Translations under genes and position numbers: made by a program
The notes under the pieces: generated by a model
The model's database searches: none
The model's input: the letters and a program-made list of their open reading frames with translations, nothing else
What the model was told of the DNA's origin: nothing
Shown here: positions 44,606 through 53,089 of the stretch, piece by piece
Numbering within the stretch: the stretch's first letter is position 1
Layout of the letters: every line of letters starts with the position of its first letter
Assembly: GCF_014642405.1 (NCBI RefSeq)
Contig: NZ_BMIN01000006.1
Span: 1-64,000 of the forward strand
Direction of reading: 5' to 3'
Length of the DNA stretch: 64,000 nucleotides
From: Pontibacillus salipaludis
GTDB taxonomy: Bacteria > Bacillota > Bacilli > Bacillales > BH030062

Positions 44606-46708
44606 ATGGTTTTAGATAAACGACGAACTTATGTATTAACGCAGTTGTACCAGTCAGATACACCCATCTCAACGAAATGGTTGCAGAAGAAAATGGGCGT
44701 TTCGGCTCGTACCATATACTATGATATTCAACAAATTAACGATTGGCTCGAAGATCAGGATCTTGAGGGCATTCAGCGGGAGAGAGGCAAGGGATTTTTC
44801 CTCACCGCTAAGACAGAAACTCAGATTCCTCAGAAGATCAAGCTTTCTGATCGCTGGGATTACCGGTTATCCAGGGAAGAGAGGAAGGTATTACTCCTCT
44901 TATACTTGTTAACCAACACCTCGGTCATTCGTATGAAAGATCTAATCGATCATACGCAAATGAGCCGTGGCAGCATTAGTAAAGACCTTGATCAGATAAA
45001 AGAGTACTTCTTGGAACATAGGCTGGATCTTCGGTACTCGAAGACGAAGGGTTACTACCTCGAAGGACAGGAATTGCACAAGCGCCAGCTTCTTTCACAC
45101 ATTTTAGTTTCGGTGAAAACCGATGAGAAATGGCAAGGAATTAGAAGTGAAGCGTATGAGATTTTGTTATCCATGTCACCTGATCAGACGAAGCTGACTC
45201 CTTTCTTAAAGAAAGTCTTATACGAGACAGAAAAAGAGCTAGGACTTGTGTTCACCGATGAAATGATTACGATTTTATCCATGCAAATTATCATTTCTTT
45301 GGAAAGGCTTACACATGGTCAGAAGATCGAGTTAGATGAAGATGAACGACAAGCATTAGCAAAAACGAAAGCGTTTTCTGCTGCGAAGCGGATTAGTGAA
45401 CAACTTCACGCTGAAGGATATGCAAAACTTTCAGAGGATGAAATAGGCTTTTTGTCTATGAATCTCTTAAGCTCGAAAGTGCATCAGGAACCGCCTTCAT
45501 CTCCTTACGAGGATCCAGAGGCGCCTGGTTTAAAACGAGTGATTCGTAGCATGGTTGATGACTTTCAGGTGTATTCCTGCGTATTGTTCGAACATCGCGA
45601 TCAATTAGAAGCGAATTTACTCTTACATTTGAAGCCGGTTTTTTACCGTTTGAAGTACGATGTTCCTTCTAACAATGAGCTGTCTGAGCACATCCAGGAA
45701 CATTATCAAGAGATCTTCAAACTGACCAAGCGCTCGATCATTCACTTGGAGCGTTATATGGAAAAGGCAATACCAGATGAAGAAATTGCTTATATCGCAA
45801 TGCACTTTGGCGGTTGGCTTTCAAAGGAAGACCAAACGATTGAGAAGAAGTACAAAGCAATCATTGTTTGCGAGAACGGCATTGGAACATCAAACATGTT
45901 GAAAGCTCAGTTAGAAGCAATGATGACCGGGATTGATGTTGTTGCGACACTTTCCTTCCGGGAATATCAGGACACAGCATTACGAGCGGATGTCATCTTT
46001 GCAACAAATTTCTTAAAAGAAAAAGAAACACCTGTCATTCATGTTCCGGCTCTTCTTCAAGACGCAGACAAGGAATACGTTTTGAAGCAATTGAATCATC
46101 GGCTTCAGGAAGCACCTGGAGAAATGGATCAGGCAGATGAGCTGATGGCGGTAATCAAGAAGCATGCCACCGTGCACGATGAAGATGCATTAAAGCAACA
46201 GCTTCTCTCTTATCAGGCCCATCAGACCTTTTCGATAAAGGAGCATTACAAACCTATGTTAAATGAATTGCTTACCTCAGATACGATTCAATTTGAATCA
46301 TCCGTATCCACTTGGGAAGATGCGATTACGCAAGCATCCCAGCCTCTTTTAGAGAGTGGAAAGATTGGCCAAGGTTACATCGATGCCATGATTAACAACG
46401 TAAATGAATTAGGACCTTACATCGTGATTGCACCAAAAATCGCAATCCCACACGCTCGCCCAGAAGCGGGAGTAGAACAATTAGGGATGAGCTTATTAAA
46501 AGTCGATGAACCGGTACCTTTTTCAGACCAGGAAAAACACAAGGCGAACCTAATCATTGTGTTAGCCGCGATTGACAACGAAACGCATTTAACAGCTTTA
46601 TCTCAGCTCACGACAATGCTGTCAGAGCCAGAGAATATGGAACAGTTATTAAACGCTAAGAATACAGACGATGTATTAAGCTTAGTAAACAATTATTCGC
46701 ACGTATAA
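44606..46708 (+). CDS. BglG-type PTS-regulated transcriptional activator with EIIB and EIIA domains
   Basis: 700 residues from the ATG at 44606; the longer in-frame start (44570) precedes the ribosome site. Two winged helix-turn-helix modules (about 5-165, including MGVSARTIYYDIQQIND), PRD1 (about 190-290) and PRD2 (about 305-405), with His in SLERLTHG, LLLHLKP and MHFGGW, an EIIB-like domain (VCENGIGTSNML, about 421), and a C-terminal EIIA domain with its phospho-His in IPHARPEAG (about 616). Such proteins are activators of the following PTS genes, controlled by phosphorylation through HPr and the cognate EIIB. No separate EIIA gene is present, so this domain may also feed the transporter. 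Confidence 0.9.
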   Translation: MVLDKRRTYVLTQLYQSDTPISTKWLQKKMGVSARTIYYDIQQINDWLEDQDLEGIQRERGKGFFLTAKTETQIPQKIKLSDRWDYRLSREERKVLLLLYLLTNTSVIRMKDLIDHTQMSRGSISKDLDQIKEYFLEHRLDLRYSKTKGYYLEGQELHKRQLLSHILVSVKTDEKWQGIRSEAYEILLSMSPDQTKLTPFLKKVLYETEKELGLVFTDEMITILSMQIIISLERLTHGQKIELDEDERQALAKTKAFSAAKRISEQLHAEGYAKLSEDEIGFLSMNLLSSKVHQEPPSSPYEDPEAPGLKRVIRSMVDDFQVYSCVLFEHRDQLEANLLLHLKPVFYRLKYDVPSNNELSEHIQEHYQEIFKLTKRSIIHLERYMEKAIPDEEIAYIAMHFGGWLSKEDQTIEKKYKAIIVCENGIGTSNMLKAQLEAMMTGIDVVATLSFREYQDTALRADVIFATNFLKEKETPVIHVPALLQDADKEYVLKQLNHRLQEAPGEMDQADELMAVIKKHATVHDEDALKQQLLSYQAHQTFSIKEHYKPMLNELLTSDTIQFESSVSTWEDAITQASQPLLESGKIGQGYIDAMINNVNELGPYIVIAPKIAIPHARPEAGVEQLGMSLLKVDEPVPFSDQEKHKANLIIVLAAIDNETHLTALSQLTTMLSEPENMEQLLNAKNTDDVLSLVNNYSHV

Positions 46709-46729
46709 AAAAACTTGGAGGGATTTCAA

Positions 46730-46996
46730 ATGAAAAAAGTATTAGTAGTATGTGGTAATGGACTAGGAAGCAGCATGATTGTGGAGATGAACGTGAAAAG
46801 CATTTTGAAAGATCTTAACAAAGAAGCAGAAGTATCTCACACGGACCTTTCTTCTGCAAAATCAGAGCCAGCAGACCTATACCTTGGATCTGAAGATATT
46901 GTTGGCGGCTTAGACGATGGAAGCAGAAATGTTGTTCAACTGAAGAATCTAATGGACAAGAACGAACTAAGAGAAGCGTTAGAACAAAACATCTAG
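46730..46996 (+). CDS. PTS EIIB component, ascorbate (UlaB/SgaB) type
   Basis: 88 residues from the ATG at 46730, 7 nt after GGAGG. The P-loop with the phospho-Cys is VVCGNGLGSSMIVEMNVKSI (Cys at about 8). It receives phosphate from an EIIA and passes it to the sugar bound by the EIIC at 47027. It lies 21 bases after the activator gene and 30 before the EIIC gene; one operon. Confidence 0.9.
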   Translation: MKKVLVVCGNGLGSSMIVEMNVKSILKDLNKEAEVSHTDLSSAKSEPADLYLGSEDIVGGLDDGSRNVVQLKNLMDKNELREALEQNI

Positions 46997-47026
46997 AGAC
47001 AGGTAAACAAGAGGAGGGAATACACT

Positions 47027-48391
47027 ATGATCGATTTAATTATGAAAGATATTCTGGGAACGCCCGCCATCCTGGTTGGGCTGTTCGCCCTCATTGGTCT
47101 AGTAGCTCAGCGTAAGAATTTCGCTGACACGTTATCAGGTACGCTTAAGACAATAATGGGTTTTGTGATTCTTGGGGCTGGTGCAGAATTCCTCATTAAA
47201 TCATTAACGCAATTTAGTGCCATGTTTGATCATGCATTCAGTGTAAATGGAGTCATTCCAAATAATGAAGCGATTGTCGCTATGGCCCAAGAAAGTTTCG
47301 GTACAGAGACAGCGATGATCATGTTATTTGGAATGGTAGCGAACATTGTAATCGCTCGTTTCACGCCATTTAAGTACATTTTCCTAACAGGTCACCATAC
47401 AATGTTTATGTCCTGCCTGATTGCCGTTATCCTTACGACAGGCGGACTATCTGGAGCGACTCTTGTCATTATCGGATCTATTATTCTTGGTTCATTGATG
47501 GTGCTATTCCCAGCGATCTTGCAACCTTACACTAGAGAGATCACGGGTTCAGACGATTTTGCTGTTGGCCACTTCGGATCTACAGGATATTTTGTTTCCG
47601 CTTTCATCGGAAAGCGCATTGGTAAAAATTCTAAATCAACAGAAGAGATTAAGGTTCCAAAATCCCTTGGTTTCCTTCGTGACACATCTGTATCTGTTTC
47701 CTTAACGATGGTCATCTTGTTCTTCGTTGTTGCAGCATTCGCAGGACCTGCGTTTATCGAAACAGAACTAAGTGGAGGACAGAACTTCCTAGTCTTCTCC
47801 TTCATGCAAGGTCTTACATTCGCAGCTGGTGTTTATATCATTTTACAAGGTGTGCGTATGTTACTTGCTGAGATTGTTCCAGCCTTTAAAGGTATTGCGG
47901 ACAAGGTTGTTCCAAACGCGAAGCCAGCCCTTGACGCACCAGCGGTCTTCCCGTTCGCGAGTAACGCTGTTATCATCGGTTTCTTAACGAGTTTCGTAGC
48001 AGGACTATTAAGCATGTTCTTCCTGCCGCTATTTGGCCTGAAAGTCATCGTACCAGGTCTAGTGCCGCACTTCTTCACAGGTGCAGCAGCCGGAGTATTC
48101 GGTAACGCTACCGGCGGTCGACGCGGAGCAGTGGTCGGATCATTCGCAAACGGTGCGATCATCAGTTTCCTTCCAGCTCTTTTACTACCAGTACTCGGCT
48201 CTCTCGGATTTGAAGGAACGACGTTCGGAGATGCTGACTTCGGATTTGTAGGAATCATTTTAGGAAATCTAATTCGCCTATTCGAATCGAACTTCCTCTT
48301 CATTGCTAGCGCATTTGTACTTCTTGTTCTTGCCTTCTTCGTAAGTTGGAAAACAAGAGGCTCAAAAGGTGAATCTTCTGAAGCAGCGTAA
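47027..48391 (+). CDS. PTS EIIC component, ascorbate (UlaA/SgaT) type
   Basis: 454 residues with about 11 hydrophobic segments. Family features include GFVILGAGAEFLIKSLTQFS, the TGHHTMFMSC motif and GNATGGRRGAVVGSFANGAI. It is the membrane channel of an L-ascorbate-type PTS that phosphorylates its substrate during uptake. None of the usual downstream ulaD-G catabolic genes are present, so the true substrate may differ or the enzymes lie elsewhere. Confidence 0.9.
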   Translation: MIDLIMKDILGTPAILVGLFALIGLVAQRKNFADTLSGTLKTIMGFVILGAGAEFLIKSLTQFSAMFDHAFSVNGVIPNNEAIVAMAQESFGTETAMIMLFGMVANIVIARFTPFKYIFLTGHHTMFMSCLIAVILTTGGLSGATLVIIGSIILGSLMVLFPAILQPYTREITGSDDFAVGHFGSTGYFVSAFIGKRIGKNSKSTEEIKVPKSLGFLRDTSVSVSLTMVILFFVVAAFAGPAFIETELSGGQNFLVFSFMQGLTFAAGVYIILQGVRMLLAEIVPAFKGIADKVVPNAKPALDAPAVFPFASNAVIIGFLTSFVAGLLSMFFLPLFGLKVIVPGLVPHFFTGAAAGVFGNATGGRRGAVVGSFANGAIISFLPALLLPVLGSLGFEGTTFGDADFGFVGIILGNLIRLFESNFLFIASAFVLLVLAFFVSWKTRGSKGESSEAA

Positions 48392-48410
48392 ATTTTAATA
48401 GGATTACTGA

Positions 48411-48547
48411 GAAAGCCTTCTCTTGATGAGGAGGCTTTCTTTTTTGGGGGGAGAGGATGGCTGAATTCGTAGAGCGGACGGCCGGATTCGGATGACTGGG
48501 AAAGCCTTCTCTTAATGAGGAGGCTTTCTTTTTTTGGGGGAGAGGAT
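48411..48547 (+). terminator. Duplicated terminator after the PTS genes
   Basis: GAAAGCCTTCTC / GAGGAGGCTTTC with a T-tract occurs at 48411 and again 89 bases later at 48500, each followed by GGGGGAGAGGATGGCTGAATTCGT-type sequence. An 89-bp segment has been duplicated in tandem. Confidence 0.85.
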
Positions 48548-48967
48548 GGCTGAATTCGTGGATCGGACGGCCAGATTCTGTTGAGTGACGGCTGAATTGT
48601 GGGATCGGACGGCTAGATTCTGTTGAGTGACGGCTGAATTGTGGGATCGGACGGCCGGATTCGGTTGAGTGATGGCTGAATTCGTAGAGCGGACGGCCAG
48701 ATTCTGTTGAGTGACGGCTGAATTCGTGGATCGGATGGCCAGATTCGGTTGAGTGACGGCTGAATTCGTAGAGCGGACGACCAGATTCAGTTGAGTGACG
48801 GCTGAATTCGTAGAGCGGACGGCCAGATTCTACTTGAAGACGGCTGAATTCATTGAGAGCATGGCTAGATCCGGCGGAGGCACGACGAGATTAAGCGGTA
48901 GCATGGCTGAATCTAGTCAGAGCACATCTGAATTCGGAAGAAGTATCACCAAAATCAATCGAAGTTC
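48548..48967. repeat. 21-bp tandem repeat array, about 20 units
   Basis: Units begin GGCTGAATTC or GGCCAGATTC alternately, exactly every 21 bases: 48548, 48569, 48590 ... 48758, 48779, 48800, 48821, 48842, 48863, 48884, 48905, 48926 and 48947. The left half is well conserved as a 42-bp double unit (ending GTAGAGCGGAC and TGTTGAGTGAC); the right third is diverged. The plus frame has a TGA in each left-hand double unit; the minus strand is open through the left part but has no start. It is probably non-coding, although the 7-codon period and the open right end recall a repetitive surface or coiled-coil peptide. Confidence 0.9.
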
Positions 48968-49078
48968 ACTTAATTGTAATCTTATATCATTACAATTCAT
49001 CTCATTTGTCGTACAATTTATGTGGGTTATAGAATACAAATAATGAGTTAAAACAATTCGTTGATGAAATAAAAGGTG

Positions 49079-49456
49079 ATGACTATTAAACACATAAAAA
49101 ATCTCGTCTTTGCTATATTAGGGATCCTTTCACTTGGTGTGGGCATTGCAGGTACCATTCTTCCTGTACTACCGGGAGGCCCTTTTTATTTATTTGCGGC
49201 TTTTTGTTTTTCGAAAAGTTCTAAGCGTATTGAAAACTGGTTTAAAAGCACCAAGGTCTATCAAAAATATGTCTTAGCATTTCTTCAAAAGAAAGGGTTA
49301 ACGAAGAGAGAAAAGATTCGAATTAACATTATTGCAGATAGTTTTATTATCGCCTCATTCATTATGGTAGATATTATGATTGCTAGGATTTTTATGGTCG
49401 TGCTTGCTCTGTATAAACATTATTACTTTATTTATAAGATTGAAACGATTGAGTAG
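49079..49456 (+). CDS. DUF454 (YbaN-like) membrane protein
   Basis: 125 residues. The signature GILSLGVGIAGTILPVLPGG and PFYLFAAFCFSKSSKRIENW is typical of DUF454, with helices at about 9-50 and 84-115. Function unknown in all members I recall. GTG at 49076 or ATG at 49079 could start it; AAAAGG is very close to either. A single gene followed by a REP-A pair. Confidence 0.8.
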   Translation: MTIKHIKNLVFAILGILSLGVGIAGTILPVLPGGPFYLFAAFCFSKSSKRIENWFKSTKVYQKYVLAFLQKKGLTKREKIRINIIADSFIIASFIMVDIMIARIFMVVLALYKHYYFIYKIETIE

Positions 49457-49463
49457 GGCCAGG

Positions 49464-49625
49464 GGGACAGGTACCTCGTCCCTTCGCCTCGCGAAATAGC
49501 AGAAGGAAATCTGACGCAGAAGCTCTTTTTAAATAAGGGTCTTCTGTGTTTTTTATTGCAATGTTGAAAACTATGAATAAGAGATAACGGTTCTAAGGGG
49601 GGAGGAGGGACAATGTACCTGTCCC
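49464..49625. repeat. REP-A inverted pair bracketing a terminator-like hairpin
   Basis: Forward GGGACAGGTACCTCGTCCC (49464-49482, followed by TTCGCCTCGCGAAAT) and reverse GGGACAATGTACCTGTCCC (49607-49625, followed by CCTGACCCA). Between them CGCAGAAGCTC ... GGTCTTCTGTG and TTTTTT form an imperfect terminator. Confidence 0.92.
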
Positions 49626-49635
49626 CCTGACCCAC

Positions 49636-49953
49636 CTAAATGATAGGCCCATAGGTGAATAGGAGAAACATGGCTATGTAAAGGGTTATTTGTAAAACTA
49701 CAACCAGCATTACTCCGAGCAAAAGTAATCGGAATGCTTGCTTAAATCCTTTGCCAGTTGTCATGTGGATCATGAAGAGGATGATAGCGGGGAATGAGCC
49801 TAATACAATATGCATAGGGATGACCCAGTATAAATTAGAGATAATTTCATCAGTACTGTTTGCTTGGCTTATGCTCATAGACATTGCAAATAAAATCGCT
49901 GGCTGATATAGCAATCCTATAAGTAGATTTAGATATATGTAACGCTTTTTCAT
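49636..49953 (-). CDS. Small membrane protein, three helices
   Basis: 105 residues, hydrophobic at about 6-25, 42-62 and 73-100, with the loop MTTGKGFKQAF between helices two and three. ATG is 11 nt after GGAGG. I recognise no family. It converges on the DUF454 gene across a REP-A pair. Confidence 0.65.
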   Translation of the reverse strand: MKKRYIYLNLLIGLLYQPAILFAMSMSISQANSTDEIISNLYWVIPMHIVLGSFPAIILFMIHMTTGKGFKQAFRLLLLGVMLVVVLQITLYIAMFLLFTYGPII

Positions 49954-50038
49954 CAGATATTAGACCTCCGATTCGTAAAAAAGAGAGATAAGGGTTACCA
50001 TTTCTTTCATATTACATTACTAAGGGCCATGGGGATAG

Positions 50039-50426
50039 GGGATAGGTACTTCTCCCTTCGTCTCTCGTAAATATCAACACAGAAGTCCTTCTTGGAAACG
50101 ACTTTTGTGTTGATATTTTGTTATAAACGATTAATGTAGCATTGCCCTAATTTGATCAATGACCTTTTTCTACTCGATACCATACAAAGCGTCTTAGAAA
50201 GAAAGGGTCAGTGACGTTTTGAGGGTGTTCATATGAAAAAACGTCACTGATCTACGGGTTCTCTGACATTTCTAGGGTATTTATCGAAGGGAAGGTCACA
50301 GATCGGCTTCTTCTATGACCTTTTAAAGACTATAAGTTAATAAAACGTCAGAGAAAGAGTCTATAGCCCCCGAGAGCAAGCTACAATTAGATACTTCGTG
50401 ATTCGAAGGGACAATGTACCTGTCCC
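50039..50426. repeat. Composite repeat unit with decayed and intact REP-A ends
   Basis: Left end GGGATAGGTACTTCTCCC (decayed), followed by TTCGTCTCTCG. Right end GGGACAATGTACCTGTCCC (50408-50426). Inside are ACACAGAAGTCC ... GACTTTTGTGT, a hairpin CAGTGACGTTTT ... AAAACGTCACTG (about 50210-50252) and GGTCACAGATCGG. The same ordered parts occur at 57256-57611 and 60270-60493. Confidence 0.8.
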
Positions 50427-50552
50427 CCCGACCCACCCGACCCACGGCCCAGAATCCCAAATAAATGTAAAAATTTCAGAATTCTCAAATATTAACATGG
50501 ACAGATCGTGAAGTTTCCCTTATAGTGTTATATAACATCATTTAAGGAACAT

Positions 50553-50571
50553 TTAAGGAATATGTCCTTAA
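50553..50571 (+). promoter_or_regulatory. Candidate operator of the abg-like operon
   Basis: TTAAGGAATATGTCCTTAA, a perfect inverted repeat with a 5-base spacer, 16 bases before the first start codon. A second half-site (TTTAAGGAAC) lies 10 bases upstream. It may be bound by the regulator encoded at 54310. Confidence 0.5.
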
Positions 50572-50586
50572 TTAAGGAGTGTCGGA

Positions 50587-51795
50587 ATGGTTGCTACGTT
50601 TCAAGAAATCATAAAACCGATCGAAAACGACATAATAGAGTTTCGACGATATTTACACCAAAATCCTGAATTAAGCACACAGGAATGGAATACATCTCGT
50701 TTTATTCAGGAGCAGCTTAAGGAATACGGAATTCCGTTTAAAGCGGGCTACGCGGATACGGGTGTATTGGGCATTATTGAAGGTGAGCGGACTGGGAAAA
50801 CGGTTGCTTTACGAGCCGATATCGATGCGCTTCCTATTACGGAACAAACGAACCATGATTTTCGGTCAACAAATGAAGGAGTTATGCACGCATGCGGTCA
50901 CGATGCCCATACGTCCATGTTGCTCGGGGCAGGTTATGCACTGAATCAACGTAAGAGTGAGCTTGCTGGTACTGTCCTACTTGTGTTTCAGCCGGCTGAG
51001 GAGAATTCACCAACAGGGGGAGCGGCTCAGATGATGGATGACGGTGTCTTTGATGACTATGAGCCAGATGTGATTTACGGACAACATGTTTGGCCGAGTC
51101 TACCTGTAGGTCAAGTTGGAATTCGTGATCAAGAAATGATGGGGGCTTCTGATCGTTTTACAGTTACGGTAAAAGGTAAAGGCGGACATGCGAGCATGCC
51201 TCAGGATGGAAATGATGCGATTATTATTGCCAACCAAATCATCACAAGTCTTCAAACCATCGTGAGTCGAAACGTTAACCCAATTGAATCGGCAGTCGTG
51301 ACAGTCGGAAGTATCCACGGTGGATACGCCCATAATGTGATTGCAGATAAAGTCACGTTAGAAGGGACAGTACGTACCTATCAACCTTCCGTGAAAGAAA
51401 AAGTGAAGCAACGTTTTCACTCTATTGTAGAACACGTCACGGAAGCCTTCGAAGGTGAAGTGGACATTACGTATTTAGATGGCTATCCAGCTACGATTAA
51501 TACACCGAAATGGGCCGAAGTCGCTCGTAAATCCACACAAAAAATTCTAGGTCCAGATTCAACGCCAACCGTCGATCCTGTATTAGCAGGGGAGGACTTC
51601 TCCAGATTCTTAAATCGTTACCCTGGCGCTTTCATCTGGTTAGGAACGCAAATTGACTCAAAAGAAGATCAAATGGGGCTTCATAACCCAGGCTTCATGT
51701 TAAACGAAAAGGCTCTCTCTTCAGGAAGCGCCATGCTAGCACAAGTAGCTAGTGATACACTCGTTCATCTGCAAGAAGGTGAAACAAGTGAATGA
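50587..51795 (+). CDS. M20-family amidohydrolase (AbgA/AbgB or aminoacylase type)
   Basis: 402 residues. Metal-binding motifs in order: RADIDALPITE, MHACGHDAHTSML, FQPAEEN, GQHVWP, and a late PVLAGEDFSRF. M20 amidohydrolases hydrolyse N-acyl amino acids or peptides such as p-aminobenzoyl-glutamate. AAGGAG precedes the ATG. First of four overlapping genes that end with an AbgT-type transporter, so a peptide-like amide such as PABA-glutamate or another N-acyl amino acid is likely the substrate. Confidence 0.88.
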   Translation: MVATFQEIIKPIENDIIEFRRYLHQNPELSTQEWNTSRFIQEQLKEYGIPFKAGYADTGVLGIIEGERTGKTVALRADIDALPITEQTNHDFRSTNEGVMHACGHDAHTSMLLGAGYALNQRKSELAGTVLLVFQPAEENSPTGGAAQMMDDGVFDDYEPDVIYGQHVWPSLPVGQVGIRDQEMMGASDRFTVTVKGKGGHASMPQDGNDAIIIANQIITSLQTIVSRNVNPIESAVVTVGSIHGGYAHNVIADKVTLEGTVRTYQPSVKEKVKQRFHSIVEHVTEAFEGEVDITYLDGYPATINTPKWAEVARKSTQKILGPDSTPTVDPVLAGEDFSRFLNRYPGAFIWLGTQIDSKEDQMGLHNPGFMLNEKALSSGSAMLAQVASDTLVHLQEGETSE

Positions 51796-53089
51796 GGAAT
51801 CATTAACGACCATTCTAAAAAATTGGCGACGCACCTTTCATCAGCATCCTGAACTTGGCTTCCTGGAATACCGAACGACTTTTACAATCGGAAAAGAGCT
51901 AGAATCACTTGGCTTTACTCTCCACATTGGACAAGACGCACTACGTTCTGAATCTCGTAAAGGCGTGCCTTCCAAACAAGAGTTAGAGAAGCACGAAGCT
52001 GAGGCTATAGAGTGGGGCGTTGAACAGTCGTGGATGGAACTCATGAAAGGCGGACACACAGGAGTCGTCGCTACATGGGATACAGGAAAGCCTGGTAAAC
52101 ATAGTGCTTTTCGTTTTGATATCGATGCCCTTCCGATTCATGAAACCCATGACTCTACGCACCTTCCTTTTCAAGAAGGTTTTCACTCCAGGGTAGATGG
52201 TGCTATGCATGCTTGTGGGCATGATGGACATACGGCCATCGGGATCGCGCTGGCTCATTATATCCATAACAATAACGAATCGCTCTCAGGTACATTCACC
52301 CTTCTTTTCCAACCAGCAGAAGAGGGAGGAAGAGGGGCCAAGGCGATGACGGACAACGGATGGCTACAACATGTGGATGAGTTTTATACCGGCCATATCG
52401 GCATTCACTCCATGCCAGTAGGAACGATTGCTGCTTCTGTCGAGGGATTCCTTGCCTCATCGAAGTTAAACGTAACGTATAAAGGTCGTTCAGCTCATGC
52501 CGGGATGAATCCTGAAGAGGGTAAAAATGCGCTCTTAGCTGCAGCGACTGCCTCTACTCAGCTTTATACCATTCCTAGACACAGCGCAGGGGCTTCTAGA
52601 ATCAACGTTGGAAAACTACAAGCTGGAGCAGGCAGAAATGTGATTGCGGATCGTGGGTATCTAGAACTTGAGACAAGAGGAGAAAACGCGAAGATTCAAG
52701 ATTTTGTCCACACTGAAGCGACTCGTATGATTCAAGCTGTTGGAGATCTGTACGATGTCTCAACGGAGATCGAGGAAGTTGGGGAAACGTCCTCCTTTGA
52801 ATGTAGTCAAGAAGCGGTCGATGCCGTTCAAGCGAGGTGTATAGGGAGTTCGACCATACAAGAGATCCTCCCTGTTACAGCGGTATCCGGTTCTGAAGAC
52901 GCGAGCTTTATGGTGAATGAGGTGCAACAGCAAGGTGGCATTGCTACGTATATGTTATTTGGAACACCTTTAGCCTTCGGTCATCATCATCCGTCTTTTG
53001 ACTTTGACGAAGAGGTTTTACCTGTAGCTTTAGAGACATACATCAACATTGTAAAAGGGGGTCACACATGTGCAGGCTTGGTTAAGTGA
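51788..53089 (+). CDS. Second M20-family amidohydrolase (AbgA-like)
   Basis: 433 residues from the GTG at 51788, which overlaps the end of the preceding gene by 8 bases and follows AGAAGGTG; the longer frame from 51752 lies within that gene. Motifs: FDIDALPIHETHD, MHACGHDGHTAIG, FQPAEEGGRGAKAM, VSGSEDASFM. The long insert around LRSESRKGVPSKQELEKHEA is typical of AbgA subunits. Two different M20 genes side by side recall the AbgA-AbgB heterodimer of E. coli, although here the partners may act independently. Confidence 0.87.
   Translation: MNEESLTTILKNWRRTFHQHPELGFLEYRTTFTIGKELESLGFTLHIGQDALRSESRKGVPSKQELEKHEAEAIEWGVEQSWMELMKGGHTGVVATWDTGKPGKHSAFRFDIDALPIHETHDSTHLPFQEGFHSRVDGAMHACGHDGHTAIGIALAHYIHNNNESLSGTFTLLFQPAEEGGRGAKAMTDNGWLQHVDEFYTGHIGIHSMPVGTIAASVEGFLASSKLNVTYKGRSAHAGMNPEEGKNALLAAATASTQLYTIPRHSAGASRINVGKLQAGAGRNVIADRGYLELETRGENAKIQDFVHTEATRMIQAVGDLYDVSTEIEEVGETSSFECSQEAVDAVQARCIGSSTIQEILPVTAVSGSEDASFMVNEVQQQGGIATYMLFGTPLAFGHHHPSFDFDEEVLPVALETYINIVKGGHTCAGLVK

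Noticed and set aside
48548-48967. CRISPR-like array
   Set aside because: The units are contiguous 21-mers with no spacers, and no cas gene is near.
48795-49043. 82-codon open frame at the right end of the tandem repeat
   Set aside because: No ribosome site; the same frame is closed by TGA in every left-hand unit, so it is a by-product of the 21-bp period.
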